DNA from: DASRDZ01 sp035652335
Lineage (GTDB): Bacteria; Chloroflexota; Dormibacteria; Aeolococcales; Aeolococcaceae
Reading direction: 5' to 3'
NCBI GenBank assembly: GCA_035652335.1
Contig: DASRDZ010000014.1
Span: 6,870 to 70,869, forward strand
DNA length: 64,000 nucleotides
Within the stretch, counting starts at the first letter, position 1, and each line of letters starts with the position of its first letter. The notes below the pieces were generated by a model. That model did not search any database, had not been told where the DNA came from, and saw only the letters and a list, made by a program, of their open reading frames with translations. Positions 56,246 to 63,856 of the stretch are shown piece after piece. The position numbers and the translations under genes were made by a program.

Positions 56246-57193
56246 ATGAAACACCGCCGCGGCGACGGGAGTTGCAGCACCACCGTCGACCTGGCCGGAC
56301 CGCTGGACGTCGCCGCCTCCGTCGAGGTCTTCCGCCGCGCCGGCGACGACCTCATCGACCGCTGGGACGGAGCCACGCTGCTGCGCACCGTGCGCGTCGC
56401 CGGCGAGTCGATCCCGGTCGCCTGCACACCGCTGGGCTCGGTCGAGCAGCCGAGCATGCGCGTGGCCACCAACGACCCGCGCCACCTCGACGCCGCCGCG
56501 CGAGCCGCGGCGAGCTTCTTCGCCACCGTTCCCCGGCAGACGCTGGAGAGCCTCACCGACCGCGACCCGGTCATCCGCGCCGCCGACCGCCTGCACCACG
56601 GCGTGCGCACCGTGCTGCAGCCCGACGTCCTGACCGGGCTGGTCCGCGCCGTCAGCGCCCAGCAGATCAACCTGCGCTTCGCCGCCACCGTGCGCGCCCG
56701 CCTGGCCCGCCGCTACGGCCGGCGCCACGAGGTCGAGGGCCACGAGGTGTGGAGCCTGGAGCCCGACGTCCTCGCCGCCGCCCGGGCCGCCGACCTGCGC
56801 GAGCTGCAGTTCACCACGCGCAAGGCGGGGTACATCATCGGCATCGCCAGCGCGGTCGCCGGAGGGACGCTCGACGCCGCACAGCTCGCCGAGCGGAGCG
56901 ACGAGGAGGTCGTCGCCGAGCTGGTCACCCTGCCCGGCATCGGCCGCTGGACGGCGGAATGGCTGCTCGCCCGCAGCTTCGGCCGCCCCGTCGTGGTGGC
57001 CGGCGACCTCGGGGTTCGCAAGGCGGTGGGCCACGCCTACCGCGAGGGCGCCATGCCCAGCGAGGAGGAGGTCCGCGAGCTCACCGCGCACTGGCGTGAC
57101 GCCGCCGGGGTCGCCCAGCAGCTGCTGCTCCACGTCCTCGCCGGCGACGAGTGGCAGCAGCTCCGCGAGCTCAGCGCCGCAGCAGGTCGGTGA
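56246..57193 (+). CDS. alkA: DNA-3-methyladenine glycosylase II-like (AlkA, HhH-GPD)
   Basis: 315 aa. Residues 1-90 are an AlkA-type N-terminal domain; QPDVLTGLVRAVSAQQINLRFAATV begins the HhH-GPD domain, with TLPGIGRWTAEWLLARSFGRP as the helix-hairpin-helix and Asp in VVAGDLGVRKAV as catalytic residue. It excises N-alkylated purines. CATTCT at 56233-56238 ends 7 nt before the ATG and would lie inside the sigma coding sequence. The 3' end overlaps folE by 23 nt, convergent. Confidence 0.92.
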   Translation: MKHRRGDGSCSTTVDLAGPLDVAASVEVFRRAGDDLIDRWDGATLLRTVRVAGESIPVACTPLGSVEQPSMRVATNDPRHLDAAARAAASFFATVPRQTLESLTDRDPVIRAADRLHHGVRTVLQPDVLTGLVRAVSAQQINLRFAATVRARLARRYGRRHEVEGHEVWSLEPDVLAAARAADLRELQFTTRKAGYIIGIASAVAGGTLDAAQLAERSDEEVVAELVTLPGIGRWTAEWLLARSFGRPVVVAGDLGVRKAVGHAYREGAMPSEEEVRELTAHWRDAAGVAQQLLLHVLAGDEWQQLRELSAAAGR

Positions 57194-57761
57194 ACTCCAT
57201 GCGGGTGCGCTCGTCGGTGAGGAAGCAGCCGCGCATGCACGACGTCACCGTGCTGCTGTTCTGCTTCTGGATGCCGCGCATCATCATGCAGAGGTGGGCC
57301 GCCTCGATGACGACGGCGACGCCCAGCGGCTGCAGCACCTCGTCGATGGCGGTGGCGACCTCCGTGGTCAGGCGCTCCTGCACCTGAAGGCGCCGCGCGA
57401 ACACGTCGACGATGCGCGGCAGCTTGCTGAGCCCCACCACGCGCCCGTCGGGGACGTAGGCGACGTGCGCCTTGCCGAAGAAGGGCAGCATGTGGTGCTC
57501 GCAGAGCGAGAAGACCTCGATGTCCTTGACCAGCACCATCTCGCTGTACTGCTCGGCGAACACCGCCCCGTTGACCACCTCCTCGACCGACTGCGCGTAG
57601 CCGCCGGTGAGGAAGCGCAGCGAGTCGGCGACGCGCTGCGGCGTGCGCAGCAGGCCCTCGCGGACCGGGTCCTCGCCGAGCTGGACGAGAACGTCCTCGA
57701 CGAGCCGCGGCAGCGGGTCGCGGTCGGGTAGAACGGTCAGGTCGGTACTGGTGACGGCCAT
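57171..57761 (-). CDS. folE: GTP cyclohydrolase I
   Basis: 196 aa. LCEHHMLPFFGKAHVAYVP supplies the zinc Cys and two His; second Cys in AAHLCMMMRGIQ; EGLLRTPQRVADSL, VVGLSKLPRIVDVFARRLQV and TSCMRGCF are further signatures. It makes 7,8-dihydroneopterin triphosphate for folate. It follows the Rieske gene by 7 nt on the same strand, so the two are probably co-transcribed. Confidence 0.96.
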   Translation of the reverse strand: MAVTSTDLTVLPDRDPLPRLVEDVLVQLGEDPVREGLLRTPQRVADSLRFLTGGYAQSVEEVVNGAVFAEQYSEMVLVKDIEVFSLCEHHMLPFFGKAHVAYVPDGRVVGLSKLPRIVDVFARRLQVQERLTTEVATAIDEVLQPLGVAVVIEAAHLCMMMRGIQKQNSSTVTSCMRGCFLTDERTRMEFTDLLRR

Positions 57762-57768
57762 GGGGACC

Positions 57769-58662
57769 TCAGTGGAGGGGCTCGGTGAGCTCGACGCTGA
57801 CCCGGCCGCCCGCCTCGACGACGTGCAGCGCAGGCTCGCTGAAGGTGGCGGGGCCGCCGCAGACGCGCCCGGTGCGCACGTCGAACGTCGAGCCGTGCCA
57901 GGGGCAGGTGACGATGGTGCCGTCGAGCGTCCCCTCGTCGAGGGGGCCGCCCGCGTGGGTGCAGGTGTTGACGATGCCGAAGAGCTGGCCGCCGCGGCGG
58001 ACCATGAGCACCGGCAGGCCGCCGGCCGTCACCTTGCGCAGCTCGCCCTCGGGGAAGTCGGTCGAGGCACCGACCTCGACGGCGCCCTCGAAGCCGTCCA
58101 GGAAGGCGACGCGGTTGACCATGGTGGCGCTGCCGAAGACGAGATGGCCGCCGATGTATCCGCCGAGGATGACCAGAACCCAGCCGGCCGTGGACAGGCC
58201 GACCGCCAGCGGATGGGCGCCACCGCCGACCCACCAGCGCAGGGCCAGCGAGACGGCCATGAGCAGCAGCACCACGGTGTTGACCAGCCCGTGCAGCAGT
58301 GCGATGCGTCGCTCCTGGGCGAAGGTCTCGTGGAAGTCGGTGTACCCGGTCAGCGCGGCCCCGAGGCCGGCGACCACGCCGACGGCCAGGGCGACGTCGC
58401 CTGCCTCGGTGGGAATCCGCGGGGTGAAGTGGGCCACGTGGTCGGCGACGACGCCGGCCGTCCAGGCGCCGATGGGGACGTCGGTCAGGGCGGGGTGCAG
58501 CGGATGGCCGAGGATGGCCGTGCCGTGCATGAGGTTCTTCAAGGACCGTCCCGGCCGGCCGAGCGCGCCGTAGACGCCGCCCACCGCCGCCTGGATGGCG
58601 TCGCCCCATCCCTCCATCCAGCCCTGCCGCCGGACGAACCGATCGAGCCGCGACTCGGCCAT
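57769..58662 (-). CDS. DUF2231 membrane domain fused to a Rieske [2Fe-2S] domain
   Basis: 297 aa with GGGGAGG before the ATG. Residues about 45-190 form a DUF2231-like module with four membrane helices (GHPLHPALTDVPIGAWTAG is its signature, with conserved His). The C-terminal 100 residues are Rieske: CTHAGGP and CPWHGS provide two Cys and two His. It probably moves electrons at the membrane; partner unknown. The divergent neighbour is a Cys-rich ArsR/SufR-like regulator, and a dyad lies between them, so Fe-S-responsive control is plausible. Confidence 0.9.
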   Translation of the reverse strand: MAESRLDRFVRRQGWMEGWGDAIQAAVGGVYGALGRPGRSLKNLMHGTAILGHPLHPALTDVPIGAWTAGVVADHVAHFTPRIPTEAGDVALAVGVVAGLGAALTGYTDFHETFAQERRIALLHGLVNTVVLLLMAVSLALRWWVGGGAHPLAVGLSTAGWVLVILGGYIGGHLVFGSATMVNRVAFLDGFEGAVEVGASTDFPEGELRKVTAGGLPVLMVRRGGQLFGIVNTCTHAGGPLDEGTLDGTIVTCPWHGSTFDVRTGRVCGGPATFSEPALHVVEAGGRVSVELTEPLH

Positions 58663-58692
58663 GCCTGACCTCCCCGATCCGCGAATTTATTG

Positions 58693-58720
58693 CGTCACTA
58701 TGCTATAAACCGCAGTGACG
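58693..58720. promoter_or_regulatory. Dyad CGTCACT-N14-AGTGACG between the Rieske gene and the ArsR/SufR-like regulator
   Basis: Perfect 7-bp arms (58693-58699 and 58714-58720) enclose TATAAA (58704-58709), a good -10 box. The right arm contains the regulator's likely GTG start (58715). On the other strand TAAATT (58684-58689) may be the -10 of the Rieske-folE operon. A bound regulator could shut off both directions. Confidence 0.65.
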
Positions 58721-59455
58721 GCGCAAGCGGGCGCCGGCAAACCCATCCGAGGAACCGCAGCAGCCAGCATGGCACCGGAGTCCCTCCCCACGCCGGGCCC
58801 GGCCTCGCCCTCGACGGGGGCGGCCATCGAGCGGCTGGTCGGCGCCCTGCAGGACCCCACCCGGCGGGGCATCCTGCTCGCCTTCTACGAGGACCCGGCG
58901 CCGCGCACCGTGGACGAGGTGGCGGCCCAGGCGGGCGTCCACCGCACGGTGGCCTTCACCCACCTGGAGCGCCTGGCCGGGCTCGGCTTCCTCGCGGTCA
59001 CCCGGCGCCGGGGCGTTCCCGGCAAGCCGGCCAACCTCTACGCACTCGCCGCCGGGCCCCTGGAGCTGCACCACCCCGCCCGGCAGTTCGCCGTCCTCGC
59101 GGGGATGCTGGCAAACGGCCTGGAGCGGTTCGGCGAGGCCGGGGTCGATGCGGCACGCGACGCGGGACGCAGGCACGCCTCCCTGCTCTGCACCGAACGC
59201 ACGGCGACCCCCGAGCAGGCACTGCGCCCGCTCGCCCTGCTGGGCGGCACCTACGAGGTCGACGGCGACCGGGTGCTGGCCCGCAACTGCATCTTCCGCG
59301 AGGCCTGCGCCACCGCCCCGCAGGTGGTCTGCCAGCTCCACGCCGGAATGATCGAGGGCGCGCTGCGCGCCGCCGGCCAGGGTGCGGAGGTCGAGGCCCT
59401 GGGGCACGCCGGCGACGTGCCGTGCGCCTACCGGCTCCTTCCTGCGGGCGCCTGA
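58715..59455 (+). CDS. ArsR/SufR-like transcriptional regulator with Cys sensor motif
   Basis: 246 aa from GTG at 58715, 5 nt after TATAAA; an ATG at 58769 is the alternative. Winged HTH: IERLVGALQDPTRRGILLAF, RTVDEVAAQAGVHRTVAFTHL, ERLAGLGFLAVTRRRGVPGKP. The C-terminal domain has Cys192, Cys198 and Cys206 in NCIFREACATAPQVVC, similar to the Cys set of SufR-type regulators that hold an Fe-S cluster. It probably represses itself and the Rieske-folE operon through the dyad, sensing iron, oxygen or redox. Confidence 0.85.
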   Translation: MTAQAGAGKPIRGTAAASMAPESLPTPGPASPSTGAAIERLVGALQDPTRRGILLAFYEDPAPRTVDEVAAQAGVHRTVAFTHLERLAGLGFLAVTRRRGVPGKPANLYALAAGPLELHHPARQFAVLAGMLANGLERFGEAGVDAARDAGRRHASLLCTERTATPEQALRPLALLGGTYEVDGDRVLARNCIFREACATAPQVVCQLHAGMIEGALRAAGQGAEVEALGHAGDVPCAYRLLPAGA

Positions 59456-59470
59456 GCCTGACGACCGGCG

Positions 59471-60325
59471 TCAGGTCCCGTCAGGCGCCTGCTGCTCGAC
59501 CGACCGGGTGAGCCGGCGGGCCAGCGCGTCGGCCGAGAAGGCGCGGCGGCGCTGCCGTGCGGCGGACTGCTCCTCCGGGGGCACGGTGAGCACGGCCAGG
59601 TCGGCGATGTCGTCGATCTCGCCCCGCCACTCGCGGAACAGGGCCGACTCCGGAGCCGCGGCGACCGCGGCCTCGCCCGGCTCACCGCCGGCACTCAGCG
59701 TTCCCGCGACCGCGAGCGGGCGCCGCGGCCGCAGCACCCGCCACGCGACGGCGATGCCGAGCAGGGCCGCCGTCCCGCCCAGGCCCGCCGCGGTCAGCTC
59801 GGTGACGCGGGGGCTGGACACCGGGGTGGCGCCGCCGGGCGGACCACCGCCGGTGATCGGGGTGATCGTCGTCGCGGTGGTCGGCAGCGGCGTGGGGTCG
59901 ATGAAGCCCAGCACGGCGGCCGTGGGGCGGGGCGACGCGGCGGTCGTCGCCGCCGGACGGACCACCAGCGGACTGCCGAACAGTGGGGTGATCACCAGGG
60001 GGTGGGCGGTGCCGGCGGTGCCCGGGGTCGCGGGCGGCGGCGCCGGGACGAGGGTCGGCGGGGGTGGCGCCGGCGTGGGCCTGGGTGTCGCCGTCGGGCG
60101 TGGCGTCCAGGTTGGCCGGGGCGTGTCCGTCGGCCTGGGGGTCGGGCTCGGCGTGGGCGTCGCCGTCGGCGTCGGGCTCGGCGGCGAGTCCGCGCTCGCC
60201 GCCAGCGGAGCGAAGCCGGAGCCGTGCGGCGACAGGGTGAGAGCGGATGCGACGGCGAGCGCGCCGGTGACAGCGAGCGCAGCGCCGCCGGCCAGCCGGG
60301 CGAGCCGGCGTCCGGACCCAGACAC
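59471..60325 (-). CDS. Exported Pro/Thr-rich protein with C-terminal membrane helix and cytoplasmic tail
   Basis: 284 aa, GTG start with GGAGG 10 nt upstream. Signal/anchor (LARLAGGAALAVTGALAVAS), about 60 residues of PTP-type repeats, a middle part with HPLVITPLFGSPLVV, a membrane helix (AAGLGGTAALLGIAVAW) and a charged cytoplasmic tail of about 70 residues (EWRGEIDDIADLAVLTV, RRRAFSADALARRLTR). The tail looks structured and could signal. Third Pro/Thr-rich protein of the window. Confidence 0.6.
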   Translation of the reverse strand: MSGSGRRLARLAGGAALAVTGALAVASALTLSPHGSGFAPLAASADSPPSPTPTATPTPSPTPRPTDTPRPTWTPRPTATPRPTPAPPPPTLVPAPPPATPGTAGTAHPLVITPLFGSPLVVRPAATTAASPRPTAAVLGFIDPTPLPTTATTITPITGGGPPGGATPVSSPRVTELTAAGLGGTAALLGIAVAWRVLRPRRPLAVAGTLSAGGEPGEAAVAAAPESALFREWRGEIDDIADLAVLTVPPEEQSAARQRRRAFSADALARRLTRSVEQQAPDGT

Positions 60326-60394
60326 GTGGTGGGTACCTCCTGCCCCCACTCCCCTCGGTCGATCGGACCTGGCCGGGAGAGGACGGCGACCGGA

Positions 60395-61030
60395 TCAGCC
60401 CGGCGTGAGGCCGCCCTGTGTGCCCGGGATGTAGCTGTACGTCGTGGTGACGTGACAGGTGAGGGTCTGGCCGCTGACCGAGCACCCCGCCGCGGGGGGC
60501 CCCCAGAACTGCGGCCATGTCAGTGTGATCGAAGTGGTGTAGCTGATGGTGTAGTCGAGCCCGGGAACGGGCCCGGCGGAGCTCAGGCCGGAGGTCAGCG
60601 ACCCCTGCAGCGCGTAGTCACCGGCGGAGGTGCCCACGCCCCACACCTGGCCGTAGCCGTTGCCCGCCGCCACCACATTGCCGAAGACGTCCTGGAGGAC
60701 CGCCAGGCCGCTGAGCGCCGGCGCGTAGACCCCTGCTCCGCAGGCGCTCTGGCCCCGGAACGCGCTGCCCGGCGGGTTGGTGCCGGTGTTGTCGTAGCTG
60801 GTGTAGACGTTGCAGCCCGTCAGCGGCGGCGGCACCGGGACCGTGGCCACGCTGGGCGGGGCGATCACGACGTCGATGGGCTGGCCCGACGCGGGCAGCC
60901 CGGGCAGCGGAGGGGTCGAGGGCAGGGGCGGCACGGCGGCGTGGGCCAGCCCGCCGCCCAGCAGGGGGAGGGCGGCGCCGGCAAGCACGGCCGCTGCTCG
61001 CACCAGGGCGCGCGGGCGTCTACGCGGCAC
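60395..61030 (-). CDS. Secreted protein of unknown function
   Basis: 211 aa, GTG start with GGAGGG upstream. Signal peptide ALVRAAAVLAGAALPLLGGG to AHA, Pro-rich spacer, then a domain with three or four Cys (GCNVYTSYDNTG, SACGAGVYA, GCSVSGQTLTCHVTT) and strongly beta-type sequence (TISYTTSITLTW). Disulfides are likely. No family recognised. It lies 69 nt before the Pro/Thr-rich gene on the same strand. Confidence 0.65.
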   Translation of the reverse strand: MPRRRPRALVRAAAVLAGAALPLLGGGLAHAAVPPLPSTPPLPGLPASGQPIDVVIAPPSVATVPVPPPLTGCNVYTSYDNTGTNPPGSAFRGQSACGAGVYAPALSGLAVLQDVFGNVVAAGNGYGQVWGVGTSAGDYALQGSLTSGLSSAGPVPGLDYTISYTTSITLTWPQFWGPPAAGCSVSGQTLTCHVTTTYSYIPGTQGGLTPG

Positions 61031-61081
61031 CCGATGTCCCTCCGTCCACATCAAGTAAGACGGGCGCTCCGCCAAAATCCG

Positions 61082-61540
61082 TCACCGTCCGCGGGGGTCG
61101 AGGGAGCGCAGCTCGGTCTCCAGCCGGACCACCGCCTCGGCGCGCCGCCCTGCCCGCTCGGCGACCTCGCCGAAGAGCCGGAAGCAGCGCCAGCGTGCCT
61201 CGCTCTCGGCCTCACCGGCGTCGGCGAGACGCTGCAGCAGGCGGGAGCGCGACTGCGGGCGGGGGACGAAGCCGGCGGGGAGCTCGTCCACGAGCGCGGT
61301 GGCGGTGGCTCCGGCGGTGGCCCGCCGCCCCGCCAGGTGGATCACCCGGCAGGAGATGCAGGCGCCCCGGCGGGCCAGGCGTGGGTCGCGGGGAAGGCCG
61401 GTCCACTCCCAGCCGCAGGACGGGCAGGCGGCGGCCTCACGACCGCACTCCGTGCAGAGCACAGGGACGGTGGGGCCGTCCGAGGGGCCGTACCAGGCGC
61501 GGGCGCCGCCGCAGCGCGGGCAGGGGCTGGGGTGGGTCAT
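61082..61540 (-). CDS. Multi-zinc-ribbon protein
   Basis: 152 aa. Four Cys pairs in the first 65 residues (CPRC, CTEC, CPSC, CISC) suggest two zinc ribbons. A helical C-terminal part with TPR-like spacing follows (SRLLQRLADAGEAESEARWR, RRAEAVVRLETELRSL). No named family. The gene follows a divergent gap of about 150 bp to the BNR-repeat gene. Confidence 0.65.
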   Translation of the reverse strand: MTHPSPCPRCGGARAWYGPSDGPTVPVLCTECGREAAACPSCGWEWTGLPRDPRLARRGACISCRVIHLAGRRATAGATATALVDELPAGFVPRPQSRSRLLQRLADAGEAESEARWRCFRLFGEVAERAGRRAEAVVRLETELRSLDPRGR

Positions 61541-61693
61541 GACCTGGATAACGACACCGGCCGGGCCGACCTTTCGGTGGCCGTCGCGGGCCGATGAGTC
61601 CGCCGCCGCAGAGCCGTCTCACTCCGCAGGGCGGCGCGTAGACTCGGCGCGCCGTTCGTCGGAACCGCCGTCGGGCTTTGTGAGGTGAGGCGC

Positions 61694-62791
61694 GTGGCAG
61701 AGGCAGTGGTGCTGGTGGGGACTCGCAAGGGGCTGTTGATCGCGCGGTCGGACGGGCAGCGGCGGCGCTGGGACGTCGACCCGATGCAGTTCGGCAACAA
61801 GGAGGTGAGCGCCGTCGCCGTCGACGCGCGCCGCTCCACGCCGCGCATCCTGGCCGGGCTCAGCTTCGGCCACTTCGGGACGACGGTCGCGTACTCCGAC
61901 GACCTCGGGCGCACCTGGTCCGAGCCCGAGCAGGCACCCATCGCCTTCCCGGAGTCGACCGGCGCGACGCTGGCGCGCGTCTGGCAGCTGCACGTGCCCC
62001 CGGAGTCGCAGCCGGACGTCGTGTACGCGGGCGTCGAGCCGCACGCGCTGTTCCGCTCCGACGACGGCGGCCTCTCCTTCTCGCTGGTCCAGGGCTACTG
62101 GGACATCCCCGACCGCACCCAGTGGATGCCGGGCGGGGGCGGCGCCTGCCTGCACACGGTGCTGACCCGCGCCGAAGACCCGCGGTGGCTGATGGCGGTG
62201 ATGTCGACGGGCGGCGCGTACCGCTCCGAGGACGGCGGCGCCACCTGGGTGCGTGCCAACCGCGGCATCCAGCAGGCCTACGCGCCGGAGGACCAGCGCT
62301 TTCCCGAGTTCAACCAGTGCGTGCACAAGGTCGCCTTCCATCCCTCGCGACCCGATCGCCTCTTCGCCCAGAACCACTTCGGCGTGTATCGCAGCGAGAA
62401 CGCCGGCGACTCCTGGACGGCGATCGAGAACGGGCTGCCCTCCAACTTCGGCTTCCCCATCGTGGTGCATCCCGACAACCCCGACATGCTCTTCAACTTC
62501 CCGCTGGAAGCCGACATGAACCGCATCCCGCCGTCGGGACGCTGCGCCGTGTACCGGTCGATGGACGCGGGCGAGTCCTGGCACGCCTCTGCGGCGGGCC
62601 TGCCCGGCGACACCTACTACTCCTCGGTGCTGCGCGACGCGATGAGCGTCGACAACGGCTCGCCGGCCGGCGTGTACTTCGGCACCCGCCTTGGCGAGGT
62701 GTACGCCTCGATCGACTGCGGCGAGTCCTGGAGCGCGGTGGCGTCGCACCTGCCCGACGTGCTCTCGGTGCGCGCCGCCGTCGTGTCGTGA
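61694..62791 (+). CDS. BNR/sialidase-like beta-propeller protein
   Basis: 365 aa from GTG at 61694 with GAGG upstream; GTG at 61685 is possible. Five Asp-box repeats: SDDGGLSF, SEDGGATW, SENAGDSW, SMDAGESW, SIDCGESW, in a six- to seven-bladed propeller beginning VVLVGTRKGLLIARSDG. No signal peptide, so cytosolic; no sialidase Arg triad can be identified. The stop overlaps the MoaD-like start. The close pairing suggests a shared role. TAGACT at 61639-61644 may be the promoter. Confidence 0.85.
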   Translation: MAEAVVLVGTRKGLLIARSDGQRRRWDVDPMQFGNKEVSAVAVDARRSTPRILAGLSFGHFGTTVAYSDDLGRTWSEPEQAPIAFPESTGATLARVWQLHVPPESQPDVVYAGVEPHALFRSDDGGLSFSLVQGYWDIPDRTQWMPGGGGACLHTVLTRAEDPRWLMAVMSTGGAYRSEDGGATWVRANRGIQQAYAPEDQRFPEFNQCVHKVAFHPSRPDRLFAQNHFGVYRSENAGDSWTAIENGLPSNFGFPIVVHPDNPDMLFNFPLEADMNRIPPSGRCAVYRSMDAGESWHASAAGLPGDTYYSSVLRDAMSVDNGSPAGVYFGTRLGEVYASIDCGESWSAVASHLPDVLSVRAAVVS

Positions 62792-63063
62792 GCGCGCGTC
62801 TCGTCGTCCCGTCCGCGCTGCGCGCCAGCGCGGGCGGGGCGCACGAGGTGACCGTCGAAGGCGCCACCCTGCGCGCCGTGCTCGACGACCTGGCGGCGCG
62901 CCTGCCGGTGCTGGAGCGCCGCATCCGCGACGAGCAGGGCGCGCTGCGCCCTCACGTGCTGGTGTTCGTCGACGGGATGATGGTGCAGCGCTCGGCGGGC
63001 ACGGAGATCCCGGTGCCCGAGGGGTGCGAGGTTCTGGTGGCGCCGGCGGTCTCAGGGGGCTGA
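62788..63063 (+). CDS. MoaD/ThiS-like ubiquitin-fold sulfur carrier
   Basis: 91 aa, GTG start overlapping the propeller stop (GTGA). Beta-grasp pattern with EVTVEGATLRAVLDDLAARL and ends in VLVAPAVSGG, the Gly-Gly tail that is adenylated and thiocarboxylated. Partner enzyme may be the rhodanese-ThiF fusion at 10665. It could serve molybdopterin synthesis or another sulfur transfer; no MoaE is in the window. Confidence 0.88.
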   Translation: MSARLVVPSALRASAGGAHEVTVEGATLRAVLDDLAARLPVLERRIRDEQGALRPHVLVFVDGMMVQRSAGTEIPVPEGCEVLVAPAVSGG

Positions 63064-63085
63064 CCCACCGGCTGCCGACGCGGCG

Positions 63086-63370
63086 CTACGTCTCGCCTCC
63101 GACCACGACCGTCCACGGCCGGACGCGCCAGCGGGTGACCAGGCCGTTGCGGACGTAGGGGTCGGCTTCGGCGAAGCGTTCCACCACGCTCGCGTCCTCG
63201 CAGCGGAAGACGAGGAGGGCGCCGTCGGCGGGATCGGCGAGGGCGCCGGCGAGGACGATCTCGCCGCGGCGCTGCGCCTCGCGGGCGAGGCCCAGGTGCT
63301 CGTCGCGGAACTGGGCGCGACGTTCCAGGTAGTCGGGAACCAGGTCGTACTGGAGGACGAAATAGGCCAT
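63086..63370 (-). CDS. YciI-like (ferredoxin-fold) protein
   Basis: 94 aa with GAGGAG upstream of the ATG. YFVLQYDLVPDYLERRAQFR, EHLGLAREAQRRGEIVLAGA with the conserved His, DGALLVFRCEDASVVERFAE and DPYVRNGLVTRW: a full YciI/muconolactone-isomerase-like dimeric alpha+beta fold. The His and Asp are the putative active site. Function generally unknown. Confidence 0.88.
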   Translation of the reverse strand: MAYFVLQYDLVPDYLERRAQFRDEHLGLAREAQRRGEIVLAGALADPADGALLVFRCEDASVVERFAEADPYVRNGLVTRWRVRPWTVVVGGET

Positions 63371-63434
63371 GGAGGCTCCTCTGCCGGGGTCGGCGGCCGG
63401 TCGCGGAGGCCGATGCTATGATCCGGGGTCGCGT

Positions 63435-63513
63435 GGCCCCGTGGTGTAGCCTGGCCTAACACGCCACCCTGTCAAGGTGGAGATCGTCGGTTCGAATCCG
63501 ATCGGGGTCGCCA
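63435..63513 (+). tRNA. tRNA-Asp (anticodon GTC), CCA encoded
   Basis: Acceptor stem GGCCCCG/CGGGGTC (one G-T pair), D stem GTGT/ACAC, anticodon stem CCACC/GGTGG with loop CTGTCAA, and T arm GTCGG-TTCGAAT-CCGAT. The discriminator is G, followed by an encoded CCA at 63511-63513. A perfect 12-bp palindrome follows at once. Confidence 0.95.
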
Positions 63514-63856
63514 GCCTCGCGAGGCGCCAAGCGCCCGGGTCCGAGAGCGAAGGACCGCAGGCGGCGCAGCCGCCGTCAGCGAGGCGCCCGTCCCAATGCG
63601 AACGAACGTATCGGGGTCGACCAACGGTGTGCCAGTCTCTGCGCATGGCTGAGTGCGCCCGCCCACTCTCGCGTGCTCTCGCCGCGACGTGGGAGCTGGT
63701 CTCCCGCAACACCGGGACGACGGCAGGACGAGACGGCCGAACTTGCAGGGAGCGCCACTGCCGACGTGATCCACCACCGCTTCACGATGACCCTCAATTC
63801 TCCGAAGCAGTGGCCGCCCGACACCCGCCTGCCCGACGGCTTAGGTGGAAGGGAGG
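63514..63856. other. Region after tRNA-Asp with short repeats, no clear gene
   Basis: Palindrome GCCTCGCGAGGC at 63514-63525; direct repeat GCGAGGCGCC at 63519-63528 and 63579-63588; hairpin GGCGGC-GCA-GCCGCC around 63561. The last 10 bases of the tRNA body (ATCGGGGTCG, 63501-63510) recur at 63610-63619. Several short frames are open but none has convincing codon use. The first part resembles a dispersed palindromic repeat; the second could mark an old integration site. Confidence 0.4.
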
